64,000 nt of DNA from Mytilinidion resinicola (lineage: Eukaryota; Ascomycota; Dothideomycetes; Mytilinidiales; Mytilinidiaceae). The translations under genes were made by a program, and so were the position numbers. Position 1 is the first letter of the stretch; the number at the start of each line of letters is the position of its first letter. This document shows, in pieces, positions 1 to 11,673 of the stretch. A model generated the notes under the pieces. That model made no database searches and was not told where the DNA came from. It saw only the letters and a list, made by a program, of their open reading frames with translations. The stretch covers positions 848,788 to 912,787 of the forward strand of contig NW_022985453.1 of the NCBI RefSeq assembly GCF_010093595.1. The letters are read 5' to 3'.

Positions 1-849
1 TAGATTGTATTAAGTACAAGAAGAATTCATTAAGGATCTAAACTACGAATACACGCTGCCTATATACCTCATCGTCGAGAGAGTGATGCAACCGTCCTGT
101 CCTCCTCCGTACGGTATCGCCGTGCTGCATCATCGTGCTTGTGCTGTAATGTCGTGCTGCATCGCCGTGCCGCAATGTGAAAGAGGCTTCGTAGGAGGCT
201 ACGTGAAACGGAGAGGATGCGTAGCCAATTGAGCAGCCGTTCGAGCGGCTAGGTCGTGAGAACACGTGTTAGTGTACGGTTTGATGAATCGGACAGGGTG
301 GGGCAGCCTAGCCGATTCCTAGAAATAGAGATTCAATCTTAGAATAGGTCCTGGTGACGGCTTGTAAACCAGGACGGATAACGTGAACGGAAAGGATGAA
401 TTAAGGCGTTACAAATTGGACGGGGTGGAACGGCCTGGCTAGTTTTAGTATAGAATTCAGGTTCTTAGAATAGAACTGATTCTATGCTAAGTTCGTAAAA
501 CTGGCAGGCTGCACGAGTTGGATAGGCTATACGAATTGGCACTGCGTTGGTTCGAATTGACGTGAGGGACGAGCCGAGCCTTGTGAGGTAGTCAATGAGA
601 AGAAGTCCAGGGCGTAGCCCGTGACAGCAGGAGTGCTAAGAATACATAAGAATGCCTCCCCACGCTGTTTTTTGTACTGCACGTCCATCACGCTGCATTA
701 AATAACACCCTTAATACTAGGGCAATAGTATAGATATATAACTTTTTTAATAAGAATCTATGCTCTAGGAGTAATATACAGTATCTTTCAACTGCTAATT
801 CTGATTTGGGGCTTAACTTCTGTTGAAATTTATGTACATCTTAGTGAGA
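1..849. other. Non-coding, transposon-like debris
   Basis: No reading frame here resembles a protein. The first 250 bases repeat short motifs of the type cgtgctgcatc/gccgtgc. Bases 700-850 are AT-rich. The stretch lies directly upstream of transposase relics and is most simply old transposon or repeat DNA, but I cannot name a family and see no intact terminal repeats. Confidence 0.4.
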
Positions 850-975
850 TCAGCGTTTTCTGTTGATGCGCTTGAGAATGGTATCCGGGTGTATCCCATA
901 GACGAATGCGCTAGCTGAGGGGCTCCCGTAATATCCAGATTGATGTCCACTGATGGCGTCCTGTATAATCTGTTC
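850..975 (-). pseudogene. Fragment of a pogo/Fot1-type transposase N-terminus
   Basis: Read on the minus strand, the last ~40 codons before a stop give a helix-turn-helix-like stretch: KEQIIQDAI, then SASAFVYGIHPDTILKRIN. This resembles the pipsqueak-type DNA-binding start of fungal pogo/Fot1 transposases, which usually read like RAAARAYGVPHTTLLRR. It points the opposite way from the catalytic part beginning at 1108, so the two cannot be one gene as they stand. Either two elements are nested here or one was rearranged. The match is short, so confidence is modest. Confidence 0.4.
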
Positions 976-1107
976 TTTGGCTTGTCCACAGTGCAATAGC
1001 AGTATGGTAAGTGGGTGTATTAGGAGTAAGGGGCCACGGGGCGTAGGGGCGAGCTGATTTTTGGTGTTCACAGCAGAATCGTTGATCCTGACCAATCAGA
1101 AATAGGC

Positions 1108-2318
1108 GGTGAGGCGTACGCACGAGCCATTTCAAATACCCCGTCGATTTCAAGAACCCCCTTAAATACTCTACCTGGAATTTCGATGAGACTGGCTGCC
1201 AGATGGGTGTTATTGCAATTGCAAAAGTTGTTACTGGAACAGATAGGGCCGGCCGGCCTAGAACTATACAACCGGGCAATCGAGAATGGGTCACAATTAT
1301 CAAATGTATCAATGCCAGAGGGATCGCAATTCCACTACTTGTTATCTTTGAGGCAGTGATGCACTAAGCTGCCTGGTATGAGGTTATACCACACAACTGG
1401 GCGATTGGCGTTAGTGAGAATGGCTGGACAACGAATAAGATTGGCCTTGCCTGGCTAAAGCTATCCCATGAGCATATAAAGGATCGCACGATTGGCACGC
1501 ACCGGCTGCTTGTGCTGGATGGCCACGGCAGCCATGTTAACCCCGAATTTGATCAATTCTGTATAGAGCACAACATTGTTGTTGTATGCATGCCAGCCTA
1601 TTTGTTGCATTTGCTGCAGCCGCTTAATGTAAGCTGTTTCTCGACGCTAAAGCAGGCCTATGGACGCAGCGTTGAACAGCTTATGGGCCGCGGTGTCAAC
1701 CACATTAATAAACACGAATTCCTGCCGCTATATAGGCAGGCCAGGCAAACAGCGCTACATCAAGATAATATACAGGCAGGCTTCGCAGCCACTGGCCTTG
1801 TTCTATATAGCCCTGAGCGCGTGCTATCGCAGCTGCATGCCGAATTTCAAACGCCATCACCCCAACGCCGTCCACCGTCCTTAAATGCATCTTTGGCAGC
1901 CGAAACACCTCACAATATTGCTGAGCTACAGAAGTAGACAGCCTTAATAAAGCGCCATTTCCACCGACATACGCATAGCCCATTAAGTAAAGCAGAACAA
2001 GCCCTTAGCGGGATCGTTAAGGGGTGTGAAATGGCGATGTTAAACGCTGTGCTGCTTGCAAGCAAACTTGAGACGGCACGCATAAAAAATAAGCGCCAGA
2101 AACAAAAGAGGGCAAGGAAGCGCAAGTATGTAGCTAAAGGAGGGGTTCTATTAGGAACAGAAGTGGCCTCTCGTGCACAAGCTGCCCAAATAGAGGCAGA
2201 GGAGGCGCCAGCAGCGGCAGCGGCCGAGCGACCGCAGCGTGCAAAACCTAGGTGCAGCATGTGCGAATCAACTGAACACAACGCACGTACGTGCCCTAGA
2301 CGGCAGGCAACTAGCTAG
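1108..2318 (+). pseudogene. Degenerate pogo/Fot1-type (Tc1/mariner) DDE transposase
   Basis: One frame reads through almost the whole catalytic domain. The first DDE block is WNFDETGCQMG (1176 onward), followed by RPRTIQPGNREWVTII, then SENGWTTNKIGLAWLK, the second catalytic block LDGHGSH (1515 onward) and LLQPLNVSCF. The C-terminus has a basic region and a CX2CX4HX4C zinc knuckle (CSMCESTEHNARTC). This is the classic order of fungal Fot1/Pot2-like transposases. The frame is broken by TAA at 1365-1367 and TAG at 1935-1937; restoring each T to C gives CAA and CAG, which fits C-to-T RIP damage at CpA. The N-terminal DNA-binding domain is missing on this strand. No terminal inverted repeats were recognised. 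It is a dead relic. The alternative, a domesticated transposase gene, is unlikely with two internal stops. Confidence 0.88.
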
Positions 2319-3423
2319 TAGATAGCTACACTAAATACAATCGTTCGTGGTTGAGCAATTCGCAATATTCGGCGTGGCGGCTTGGTGGGGTGGGCAGGAT
2401 GCCCGCAGAACACGTTACAGGCGGCTGCTTATCTAACCAGCCAGCCCACAACGCGAACCCGCATCCGCGCCTTGGCCGTCGAACTTCATGGACTCGGAGA
2501 TTTTGTCTGAGGCCTCCTACACACCCACAAGACCATTGTTATGGTCTAATAACGCCTCAAAAGGGTCAGTACATAGATATTCTGCATATTTGTCCTTTCT
2601 TAAATTCACCACCAGCGAGGCTTACAAATAGCAGCAAGTTTGTTCACCACCGCAACCCCTCCGTTCACTTTCGTCTCAACCGATCCTCGATGAGAAGGCA
2701 ATCCGTTGCCTTGCCGCGTTCCAATCTTGAAGTATTCAGATAGCGCGCGCTTTGCCTTCATCCGATCTCTACCTGTAATCGCGACGCTTCCGCCTGTATA
2801 GCCACGACTAAAACCCACTTCAACGTCGCCTTCAACGAGAAATCCTTCTGCCTCCTCATATACCTCCGAACATTCCTGAGAAGGGTCCATATAAAAGCTG
2901 TACATTCGAAATCATATAAAGAAGAGTTTGCGGAGCTTTCTCTTCACATGCGAGAGCGCGGCGTCGGACTGCAGGGCGTTCTTGAGCGATCAATTGCGGG
3001 CAGTTTGAGCACTTCAAGACGCGTCTATTTTGAAACAGTTGGGCCAATTCTCTTCATGCTCAAGGTCTGAATAAGCTTGCCAAGCCGGAACCTGTGCCGA
3101 GCCAGAAAAGACGTGTTTTTGATTGACTTCGTCCCTTTCATTCACCGTCTGGCTTTCTCGCTTTTAGACGGCTCATAGGATAGCATTGCCACTTCGTTAC
3201 CCCCGCAACGCGATCGGTGCGCGAGGCTCTCGGTCTCACGTTCCCCCGGTATATAAGTCGGCCTGTCGTAGACAGGTTATTGCCACAAAAATAGTCCACA
3301 CTCCCTCCGCCGTGTAGTTGCCTAATCATAGAACCTCGCGCTACTCCAACAACACAGCTCAACCTCCTCCCGCAGAAGATTTGACCGCATTGTCCGCAGC
3401 TAGTCCGTTTTACGCTCCTCAAT
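2319..3423. other. Intergenic region upstream of the Rad53-like gene
   Basis: No gene is convincingly supported. A 99-codon minus-strand frame at 2606-2905 has fairly ordinary composition but no recognisable motif and no conserved neighbour, so I do not call it. The 3140-3420 part is probably the promoter and 5' leader of the kinase gene starting at 3424. Confidence 0.4.
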
Positions 3424-6400
3424 ATGGACAGCCAACTCACCCAGCCGCTAACGCAACAAACCCTCGATCCTCGGAGGCTCGGCCGCAACAACTCTGGTCT
3501 CAAAGACTCGGACATCTCGGACGTCCTTTGCATTCTTCACCCCGCCTCCATAGCGGCATATCGTATTGTACAAGAAGCTGCGGTCAACACTCCTGAACAC
3601 GTTCTTCAAAACGAGGGGCTGACGACGTTTGAGAACGTTGAATCCGGGCTTGACCTAGAGGAGCAGGAAACCATCATCATTGATGGCGAGAAGAAATCGA
3701 CAGCGGGGAACGATCTAGCCCTTCGTATGTCTTCTATTACAAAGCAAAACTACGGGGGCTTTTTATTTGGAAGAAATGGGGCAATGTGCGACATCGTCTT
3801 TAGCAAGGACTCTGCTAAACGGACGTCGAACAAGCACTTTCGGATATTTGTCAATACGAACTCCATGCTAATGCTGGAGGATACATCGACAAACGGTACT
3901 GTGGTGGATGATATCCTTCTCAAATGCAAGGACCCACGGCACCATCCCACGCAACGTGTGCTAGATCAAGGGTCGATCGTCTGCATCCAAAGCACCCTAG
4001 ATAAAGATCTAGTGAAGTTCGTTGTACGATTTCCTTCAAGGGAAGGTCACGAGGAAGCCTATGACCAGAAGTTCAGGACCTACGTCAACCGGTGTGCCAT
4101 AGAAGAAGCGCGCACAAAAGGCAAACCGATCCCAACCCACTTGACCACTAAGCATTTCAAAGCCAGTGGGCAGGGTAGAACGACGTTTGGCATGTATTGG
4201 AACGGCGGAGAGAAATACAACGTTGTCGGTAAGCGCTGGATTCTGTTCAAAGCTTTTCAAAGCTAATCCCTTCATAGGTCTACTAGGGAAAGGAGCTTTC
4301 GCGACGGTATACCAACTTGCCACTAAGAACGAAGGGCACGCTATTGCTGCTAAAGAACTCGAAAAGAAGGCCATCATGAAGAATGGACAGATGGACCAGA
4401 AGATCGATAACGAAATGCGGATCATGAAGGAACTCAGGCACCCGAACGTTGTCCAATACATCGACTTCCACGACTTCGGGTCTCATCTGTACATCATGAT
4501 GGAATTAATTGAGTATGGCGACCTTAGCGGCTATATAGAGCGACACGGTCGCCTTTCCGAGGAAAAGGCCAAGACGATGGCGCGTCAAGTCCTCAGCGCG
4601 CTTGCCTATCTCCATCAAAAGAACATCACTCACCGTGATATCAAACCCGACAACATCCTAATCAAGTCCGAGAACCCTCTGACCGTTGCGATTGCCGATT
4701 TTGGGCTTGCTAAACTGGTCAAGAACAACGAAACCTTCCTGAAGACGTTCTGTGGAACTCTCCTGTGGTGCGCTCCAGGTATGGTCATAAGTCCGGCGTG
4801 CATAATTTTGCTTTTTCTGACAATATTATAGAGATTTACCCTTACTATAGGGAATGGCTTTCAGCTCAAGGAAGGAAGCGTTCGCGCGGCAGCAGCAAAA
4901 AAAGTCACAACGAGTACAGCCAGTCCGTCGACATTTGGTCTTTTGCTGGCGTTCTGTGGAGCTCTCTCTGCGGCAGCCCACCTTTTGTGGGCACAGCGGT
5001 GGGTGGGGGTTCGGCGATGTTCAACGTCATCATGAACACCCGTTTAGATGGAGCTCCCTTGCGGGAAGTAGGCGTTTCTGAGGAGTGTATCGACCTCTTG
5101 TTGCAGATGCTGAACACCGATCCCAACGCTCGTTTGACGGACGTGGAGTGCTTAAGGCATCCGTGGCTAGCCGATGGCACCGAGAAAGCTGAATTTGGCT
5201 TGGGTGATATTCAAGAAGAAGAGGAAGACCCAGCCCAGGACCTGTCTCAGCTCAGTATCAGTGAGCAACGCCAGGCCGAAAGTGGTGATGAAGATGCAGA
5301 AGCAGATCTTGAGGACGACATAGCCGAGTACTTTGAAGGAAGGCGTCCATCCAAACGCGTCAGGCCTGATGGGATATTTCCATCAAACCAGATTCGGGAT
5401 GGAAACCTGGAAGACTCGAGTCTGAACGAAGCTGACTCCTTATATGAAAAGCTTGAGCAGCCTCATGAAGAGAGCTTCATGCCGCCTGGTCAAATTGGAC
5501 GGAACCGGCTTTTTGGAGAAATCAGTCAGAGAGCGCTCCAAAGCTCAGGCCTCCTGGGCACCCAAGCCCATGCCGCCCTCTCGATCCCCCAATCAGCTCG
5601 CGATGGAAGCACTCGCCGGTCTTCTCCTCGCCTACGTGTACCCCCTCAATTAGACGGGGGAGTATCCTCTCCCAGTCTCCTCGGGGCTGAGTCTATGGTG
5701 CGAGACCTGAACATGACCTCACCACAGTCACCAAACTCAAGAGCTGGTACTTCAAGTGAGCCGACAACCCCGACCACCCCCAACGTTCCCCAGCACTCTT
5801 CGTTGGAGCTTGGAGATTCGGTCAGCGAGGCCACACCAAAGGCCAAAGTGTACGACCGGAGGATCAGAAATATCCAAAAGCCTCCGTCGTTCTACTACGA
5901 CCCGTCTGACCTGGGCACTCACAATCTCGAGTATGCTTCTCGGGTGAGCGGCTTCGACTATGTCGCTCAAGCTGAGGCGGCCGCTATGGAGTCCAAGATC
6001 CCCGACACTATGGTCTTTCCTTCCCACGACTCCCAGGCCGAGAATAACCAGGATGACAACTCCAGTGTGTCTGTTCCCGCACTTTCTTCAGACTCCGGGT
6101 TTCTCCGCCCGCTGCCACGCCTAGGCAAGCTCACAGCCACCACCGATTCGTTTTCCCAGATTGTGTTGAAACTCGACAAGTCGAACAACTCTTGGGGTCG
6201 TAATCTCGACAACACGATTGTGTATGCCAACAAGGGTGACTCGCGAGTTCCAAAGAAGGCTTTCGAAATCTACTTCCACGCGGAGGGCCACGAGGACAGC
6301 CGCAAGCTTGAAGCCAAGGGCATCGACTGGACTAAGCTGAATGGCCTCTACACTGGCATCACCACATGGAGCTCGATCGGGGTGTCTGTCAACGGTGTGC

Positions 6401-6627
6401 ATCTCAAGCGGGACGACGGCAAGGGTCGAGTACTCTTTGGCAAGCTGTACACTGGCGATGTCATCACCGTGTTCGACTACCCTGGGGGGAAGCTGAAGTT
6501 CGTGTGCGATTTCTTCGTCGGGTCTGGAAAGCAAAAAAGGGCAGCCGATCAACCTTTCAAAATCGAGAGGGGATCGCTGGTTCCTCAGCTCGCGTCGCTG
6601 GGATCGGCGCAGTCGTTGACTTCGTGA
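3424..6627 (+). CDS. rad53: Rad53/Chk2-type checkpoint kinase with two FHA domains
   Basis: Spliced as 3424-4228, 4278-4778, 4832-6627 (introns of 49 and 53 nt), giving about 1033 residues. The N-terminus has SQ/TQ sites (SQ at 3, TQ at 6 and 11) typical of PI3K-like kinase targets. FHA1 spans about residues 110-190, with GRN at 116-118, SNKH at 135-138 and STNGT at 155-159. The kinase domain starts at GLLGKGAF (~269), with HRDIKPDN near 386, DFG near 408 and APE built across the second intron at 435-437. A second FHA-like fold lies at about 870-985 (SWGRNLDN, then SSIGVSVNG). FHA-kinase-FHA is the architecture of yeast Rad53, which relays DNA-damage and replication-stress signals from Mec1/Tel1-type kinases in the nucleus. 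The long acidic/Ser-rich linker between kinase and FHA2 is low in conservation. The start at 3424 is the first in-frame ATG and places the SQ/TQ sites at the very N-terminus. Confidence 0.9.
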
Positions 6628-7673
6628 GCGTCTTCCCTTTGTTCGCATCTCCTACAAAAATCGGATCCTTTCTTTGGTCAGCGGCATAGGTATCGAAATT
6701 TGGAGTCAGCTTTTTCTTTTGTTGGAATTTACGGTCAGCGGGTGCTTCGTTTCCATTGGATTCGAATTTAGCGGGCGTTGGTGAATCATCCCCATCACAT
6801 TATAATCATTAGCGAGTGAGCAAGCGCCGCGGAAAAGGCATCCTCAGCGGTCAAGTTCGTTGCTACGAGGAGGATTCTGGCGCTATGGTAGCACGGTGCA
6901 AGAAGCGGCCTTGATACGGATCTGAGTAAGAGGCGGATGTTAGGCGACGCATGTATATAGATCTCGAGAACTGCGTCTGGCTTTCAGACCGTTTGCAACC
7001 GGCAAGACATTAGATTAGCGCAATGCGACAATCATCTTGAAAATGTTCTTCTTGCTGAGCGAAAGCAATAGTTGATATTGTGCAGTGTTACACAGAGTGT
7101 GTCCCTCTTCAAGCTTGGTAAATAATCTTGACATACTCTTTTAACCTTCGCTCCGTCTCTAAACCTTTCTCGCATTGAGCCTTCCAGTCGAAACTAATAT
7201 CAATATCCCTGTGCAACCTACTTTCGCAGCCCTGAAGTCCATTTGACCGACACCTGATTTGAACTCGTAAACGCTACTCGAATAGCTCAGATCGCAAAGC
7301 ACGCCCCAACCTCCCCTCCTTTTCCCACTCTGCTAAACCCCCCGACGGACCCCTCGACACCCCCGTGACTTCCACGTGCAACCCCCTCCCCACCGCATCT
7401 ATAAAACCCTCTGCCGCCTGCACCCATCTCTTGCTGCTCAGAGAGGAGGTCGGAAACTAGTGAGGGATCAACAAAGGAGTCGATCCGAGCTCATGGTGGA
7501 GAGATCAACAAGTCTCGGGGGACCGTTCGATGGTTCAACAACCACGGCCTACGCTCATTGATGAGCAAAACACCGACTGCCACGGTCTGATGGGTGGGCG
7601 ACACCCGCTTACGCTTCACGTCATGGCTGTGTGAAGTGGGAAGAAGAGAGCTGCGATGGGAAGGTGTGTGTGT

Positions 7674-7690
7674 GGGGGGGGGGGGGGGGG
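7674..7690. repeat. Poly-G tract (17 G) after a GT run
   Basis: A GTGTGTGTG stretch runs directly into 17 consecutive G residues. Such a tract is prone to length variation and sequencing error, and G-runs of this size can form quadruplexes when more tracts are nearby. Confidence 0.9.
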
Positions 7691-8519
7691 CGGTCAAACT
7701 AGGCACGGTAGCATGGCTATGGAGGTGAGAGGGAGTAGAAGATTAGGGGTGGTGCAGCAAAAATGAAATGGGAGAAAGCCGATGGGGAGGGGTGGGAGGG
7801 AGAGGTGATTGGCATCGGGTTCTTGGAGTGGTGAGGGGGAAGGATAGTTGGGTGGTGCTGAGAGCAGGTACGGGGGGGTTGGTATGATAACTGGCTTTCT
7901 AGTGGGAATGGAGATGGTGTCCGTTGTGGAAGTATGATAGTGCTAAACATCCAATCCCCTAATGAGCGCCAGACTGATCCCTGACGTCAACACCATTTAT
8001 TTTCTGTCGTAGTGGATTCTGATCCAGCAGTCCTCGCCCATGAGTATGTGGTGCTTTGGTTTTGAACCGACGCCCTCCAACCCATCAACTCTTCATGCAC
8101 CGTGAGTTTGAACAGCCCCCCTCCGCCCATGAAGACTTTGTGGAAGGTATTTGTAGCACTAACACCGTCCACCACTCCCATCGTCACCTTGTTCTGCCGG
8201 GAGTTGATCACACACCCCAAACCCCTCCTCGCCTCTGTCCTCTACCCTCTCCTTTCGGTCTCGAACACGAAAGATATACCCCCGAAAACCAACGCTTAGT
8301 AAGACCGCCGGAAGACATGTGATAGTCTCGTGACGCTCCTTGCCCCGCCTTTGCCTCTAGAACGTAGCGACAGCGGAGATGATTGGCGCGAGAAGAACGG
8401 AAAGTCATGCGCGATCCACGTAACAGCTCTCTTGGCTCGGGTATATAATCTCTTGACTTCTCGAGCTGAGTTTGAAGGACAGGGCAGGGCGGTTTCGGGG
8501 GGTTCTGGGTCGTGGATCA

Positions 8520-8830
8520 AACCCCATAGCGTCGAAGTACAATGGTTGCGGAGGGGGGGATTGGATCAAAATGGCAGAGAAGGGTGATTGATGGAGGAGG
8601 GACGTTGGATTCTGGTCTCGATCGAAAGCTCCAACCCTCTTCGGTATGGTGGTGGAGGGCGGTTGGCGTTGGTTATTGGTTCAACATTCCAGGTGCCGAT
8701 ACGTCATGGTGGCGGGATGTTGGTGTTCTGGGCTCGATCAAAATCCTCTCGCATTCGATCTTGATGGTGGTTGGTGGGGGCGCGCTGGGTTCTGGTCTCG
8801 ATCAAAACTCTCGCAGCCAACTACCTAATG
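8520..8830. repeat. Degenerate tandem repeats (period roughly 110-130 bp)
   Basis: The phrase TTCTGGTCTCGATC followed by AAA recurs at about 8610 and 8790, with variants GGGCTCGATCAAAATC at about 8730 and GGATCAAAATGG at about 8560. Each is preceded by G-rich GGTGG/GGAGG sequence. The copies are strongly diverged. The frame running through them is therefore probably not a real protein. Confidence 0.5.
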
Positions 8831-10015
8831 GAGTGTGTGCGTCAACTTCCACTTCCTACTCACCTGATGCGGGAGGCGTTGGTGTTGGTTTGAACGTCCC
8901 GATTCTCAGCTTCGCATGGAGGATCATACCCGATAATCAGGTGGCCAATGGAGAGCGGGAAGGGGTTTGGAGGAGTAAAACAACAGCGAAAAGGACGCCA
9001 TGGAGAGCCGGAGGAGTGTTGGTTGAGCAAATATGGTGCAAGGACTACCTGATGAGTGGGAGGCGGCAGCGGCTTGATGGTGGTGATGAGGATCGTTTGG
9101 AATGGTTGATAGAGAGAATAGAGGGCATGATGAGGGAGTAGTGATAGTGATTGAGCATATCCTTTACCATCTGTAATCGATGGGAATGTTTCGTGATTAC
9201 GGATGCTGGGCATCGCCATCAGTGTAGCCGGTAAACCTCGAACCCAGCTCAGCACTGGCACTTCTCCATTGGAAGAGGGACATTTACCTTTTGCGCACCC
9301 CCATAGGGAATTGGCGCTGTACGTTTTACTCCAGCACCAGCTCCCCTCACATCTAACACAGACTCAGCATCTTCAGAAAGATATTTATGCTAGGTAAGCT
9401 ATGCAGCACTCCGCAACACACGTGACAACTTAACCCAACTTCGTTCCGCTCACCATATAAATCGTGGTATCCATCAACATCCTGTTCCATCCCTTCCCTC
9501 TACCCCTGGTTCCCTTTCCCTCATCCCAACCCATCCAGTCCTATCCAATCCAATAACAAACCCAAAAAGCAATCAAACGGGGATATGTTTCAAACGCTCC
9601 AAACATGCCAGAAAGGAATCTCCTAAAAGCACGGGTACGACACGACGGTATGCTGCTAAAATGACTGGTAACGATGACTAGAAACGAGGGAGTATATGGC
9701 GTGCGGACGCTTGCTTGACTTCAGCAAACGACAGCGGTTGTGGTGGCCGATCGCGGGGCGGATTCGGAAAGGTTCCAATTAGAAGATGCGAGACGAAGGA
9801 AGCGTGAGTGCAGTAGCGGCGGGGATTAAAAGTGGTATCATGTGGTATGAGTAGAGTCATGGCGGTACACTCTGGTTCCTGACGCGGACAGGAAGCCGTG
9901 GTTCGTCGTATAGATGGGATGGCTGTCGGGTGATTCCGTTCGTGATTGCAGGGCGGTGAACAGACTCCTGAACATCTGCTAGGGGACGTGTTTCAGAGCT
10001 AAATTTGATGACGCT

Positions 10016-11673
10016 TTACGGCCACCATCCCATCTTTCGGTAGCTCTCAATTACGGCTTCGATTTCTTGCTGGGTGAGTTTCGGGTGGTTGTACCTGGGG
10101 AACAATTAGTATTCAGGAGGTTATAGTCACGACACCGCGCATTGGTGGATGCTTCAACTTACTTGAATCCTGTCTCTTTCACAAAGGCAGTCCCATCGAG
10201 ACTTAGATCAGTGTCCTTTAATAGCTCCTTCTCCATAAAAGGACTGAGAGGCGTCGATTGGCTGATATTCGCTTTCGTCTGGAGATCTGCCCAGGGATCG
10301 AGTAACTCGTCATTAACATCGTCGACTACGTGATCAAGATTCAGACGGGCGAACGCTGAGATGATGGTACCGTGGAAGCCAGTGTCGATGTTGAAGACGG
10401 CGTGCATGAGGTTTGCCATGTCACCTTGCGCTGTGAATAGATTAGGAGGACATCCAGCGAATGTGAATTTTGGGACTCACAAGTATTGCCTTGATCCACC
10501 AGGTTGAATATTGGCACTGCTTTCCTCGGTGGTGAAGGAGTTTTGCAATACCACTCCGCACCTGTCCACAATGCTCTCGCAACATCTTCAACGTGCACTG
10601 TGTTGGTTCTTAGATCCCCTTTCCACAGCCACTTCATCTCTTTACCCAAAAACTGGTACACTCTCGCCATGCACAGTGCCGTGGAGATAAATTTGCTGGT
10701 ATACGGTCCGTAAACATGCGCCATACGCATCACCATGAGGTTCAGTCCCTCAATCTTGGCCAGTTCGTCTTCCGCTGCGAGCTTCCACTTTGCGAGCTTG
10801 AGCCAGGGCTTCAATTTATCTGTCTCCTTTCGCGGCACACTGTCCGGCTTGTATAGCATTCCCGTGCTCATCTCGACGAAGACCTTGACACCACGCTTCG
10901 CAGCTTCCTTGCCTACCGCAAGCGACAGAGCGTGGGAACGTACACGGTATACCTCATCTTCCTGGGAGTAGCGAGTCTCACCCCCACAATTGAAGACGTA
11001 GTCCCACTGTTTGCCGCTCGGTCGATCGAAGATGCGCTGTAGGGATTCTATATGGCCAAAACGGATGGGTAGTCAGCATTTGTGTAACCGGTATGTATAT
11101 CAAGCTGTGCTATTGCCGATAGGGTGGGGCAAGTAAGGAAGTACGCACGTTCTCGTGAAGCGTCGGCCTGCATGAACTTCTCGCGCGAGCATGCTTCCTT
11201 GAACTCGGGCGCCAGCCAAGCCAGCTCGGGGAGGTGTTTGTCGACGAGTCTGACTTCAGATGCGAGGTTGTTTTGGTGAATGTGAAGGGCGAGGAAGCGG
11301 CCGATGTATCCTGCGATTATTGTCAGCGCGAGCTCGATATTCCACGCACTGATCTGCGGCAGAAGAGCAGCAGTACAACAGGCGCATACGCACCTAGTCC
11401 CCCAATGATCAACACAGAGGGTCTGTCGTCCACGACGGGCGGCTTCTCTTCCCCGACGGGCGTCTCTCCCACAGCAGACGGCTCTCCAATAGCGGGGTTG
11501 GCAGCTCCATTCTCTCCCACGGCGGGCGTCTGTCCAACAGCAGGCGTCTCTTGCGTAGCTGTGGTGTCTCCAACGGTCTCGCTGACGGCGGGCTTCATCT
11601 CCACGGCGGGCTTCATCTCCACGGCGGGCTTCATCTCCACGGCGGGGTCGCTTCGAGCCGCATCCTCAGCCAT
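10016..11673 (-). CDS. NAD(P)-dependent epimerase/dehydratase family protein
   Basis: Minus-strand exons 11673-11394, 11310-11149, 11047-10481, 10430-10163 and 10094-10016 encode about 451 residues; all junction phases close. After a ~85-residue low-complexity leader comes the Rossmann dinucleotide-binding loop GGLGYIG, assembled across the first intron. Further landmarks are DYVFNCGGETRY, then VEMSTGMLY in the position of the active-site strand, and HVEDVARALW, a common signature of extended SDR enzymes. The protein ends KMGWWP. Extended SDRs act on nucleotide sugars, steroids or related small molecules, and the substrate cannot be told here. The classical YxxxK pair is not evident around the expected site, where the sequence reads WLKLAKWKLAAE, so activity may be atypical. 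Odd feature: the leader contains a threefold AVEMKP repeat encoded by an 18-bp tandem repeat. Confidence 0.8.
11593..11646 (-). repeat. 18-bp tandem repeat (3 copies) in the epimerase leader
   Basis: Three consecutive copies of CTTCATCTCCACGGCGGG (+ strand) encode AVEMKP repeats on the minus strand. The copies are identical, so this looks like recent slippage. The flanking leader (AVGE/AVGQTP motifs) is a more diverged extension of the same repetitive sequence. Confidence 0.9.

Larger units (their letters stand above)
6628..10015. other. 3.4-kb stretch without a supported gene
   Basis: Several open frames occur, the longest 199 codons at 8542-9141 (+), but their translations are compositionally odd and look like translated repeats rather than protein. 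Noticeable contents are a run of 17 G at 7674-7690, C/T-rich blocks at 7290-7400 and 8200-8260, and degenerate repeats at 8520-8830. The left end should hold the 3' end of the rad53-like transcript. A non-coding RNA or recent decay of a gene cannot be excluded from sequence alone. Confidence 0.4.

Noticed and set aside
8542..9141. 199-codon plus-strand open frame
   Set aside because: The translation is Gly/Trp/Val-rich because it runs through degenerate G-rich DNA repeats; no motif, no spliced partner exons.
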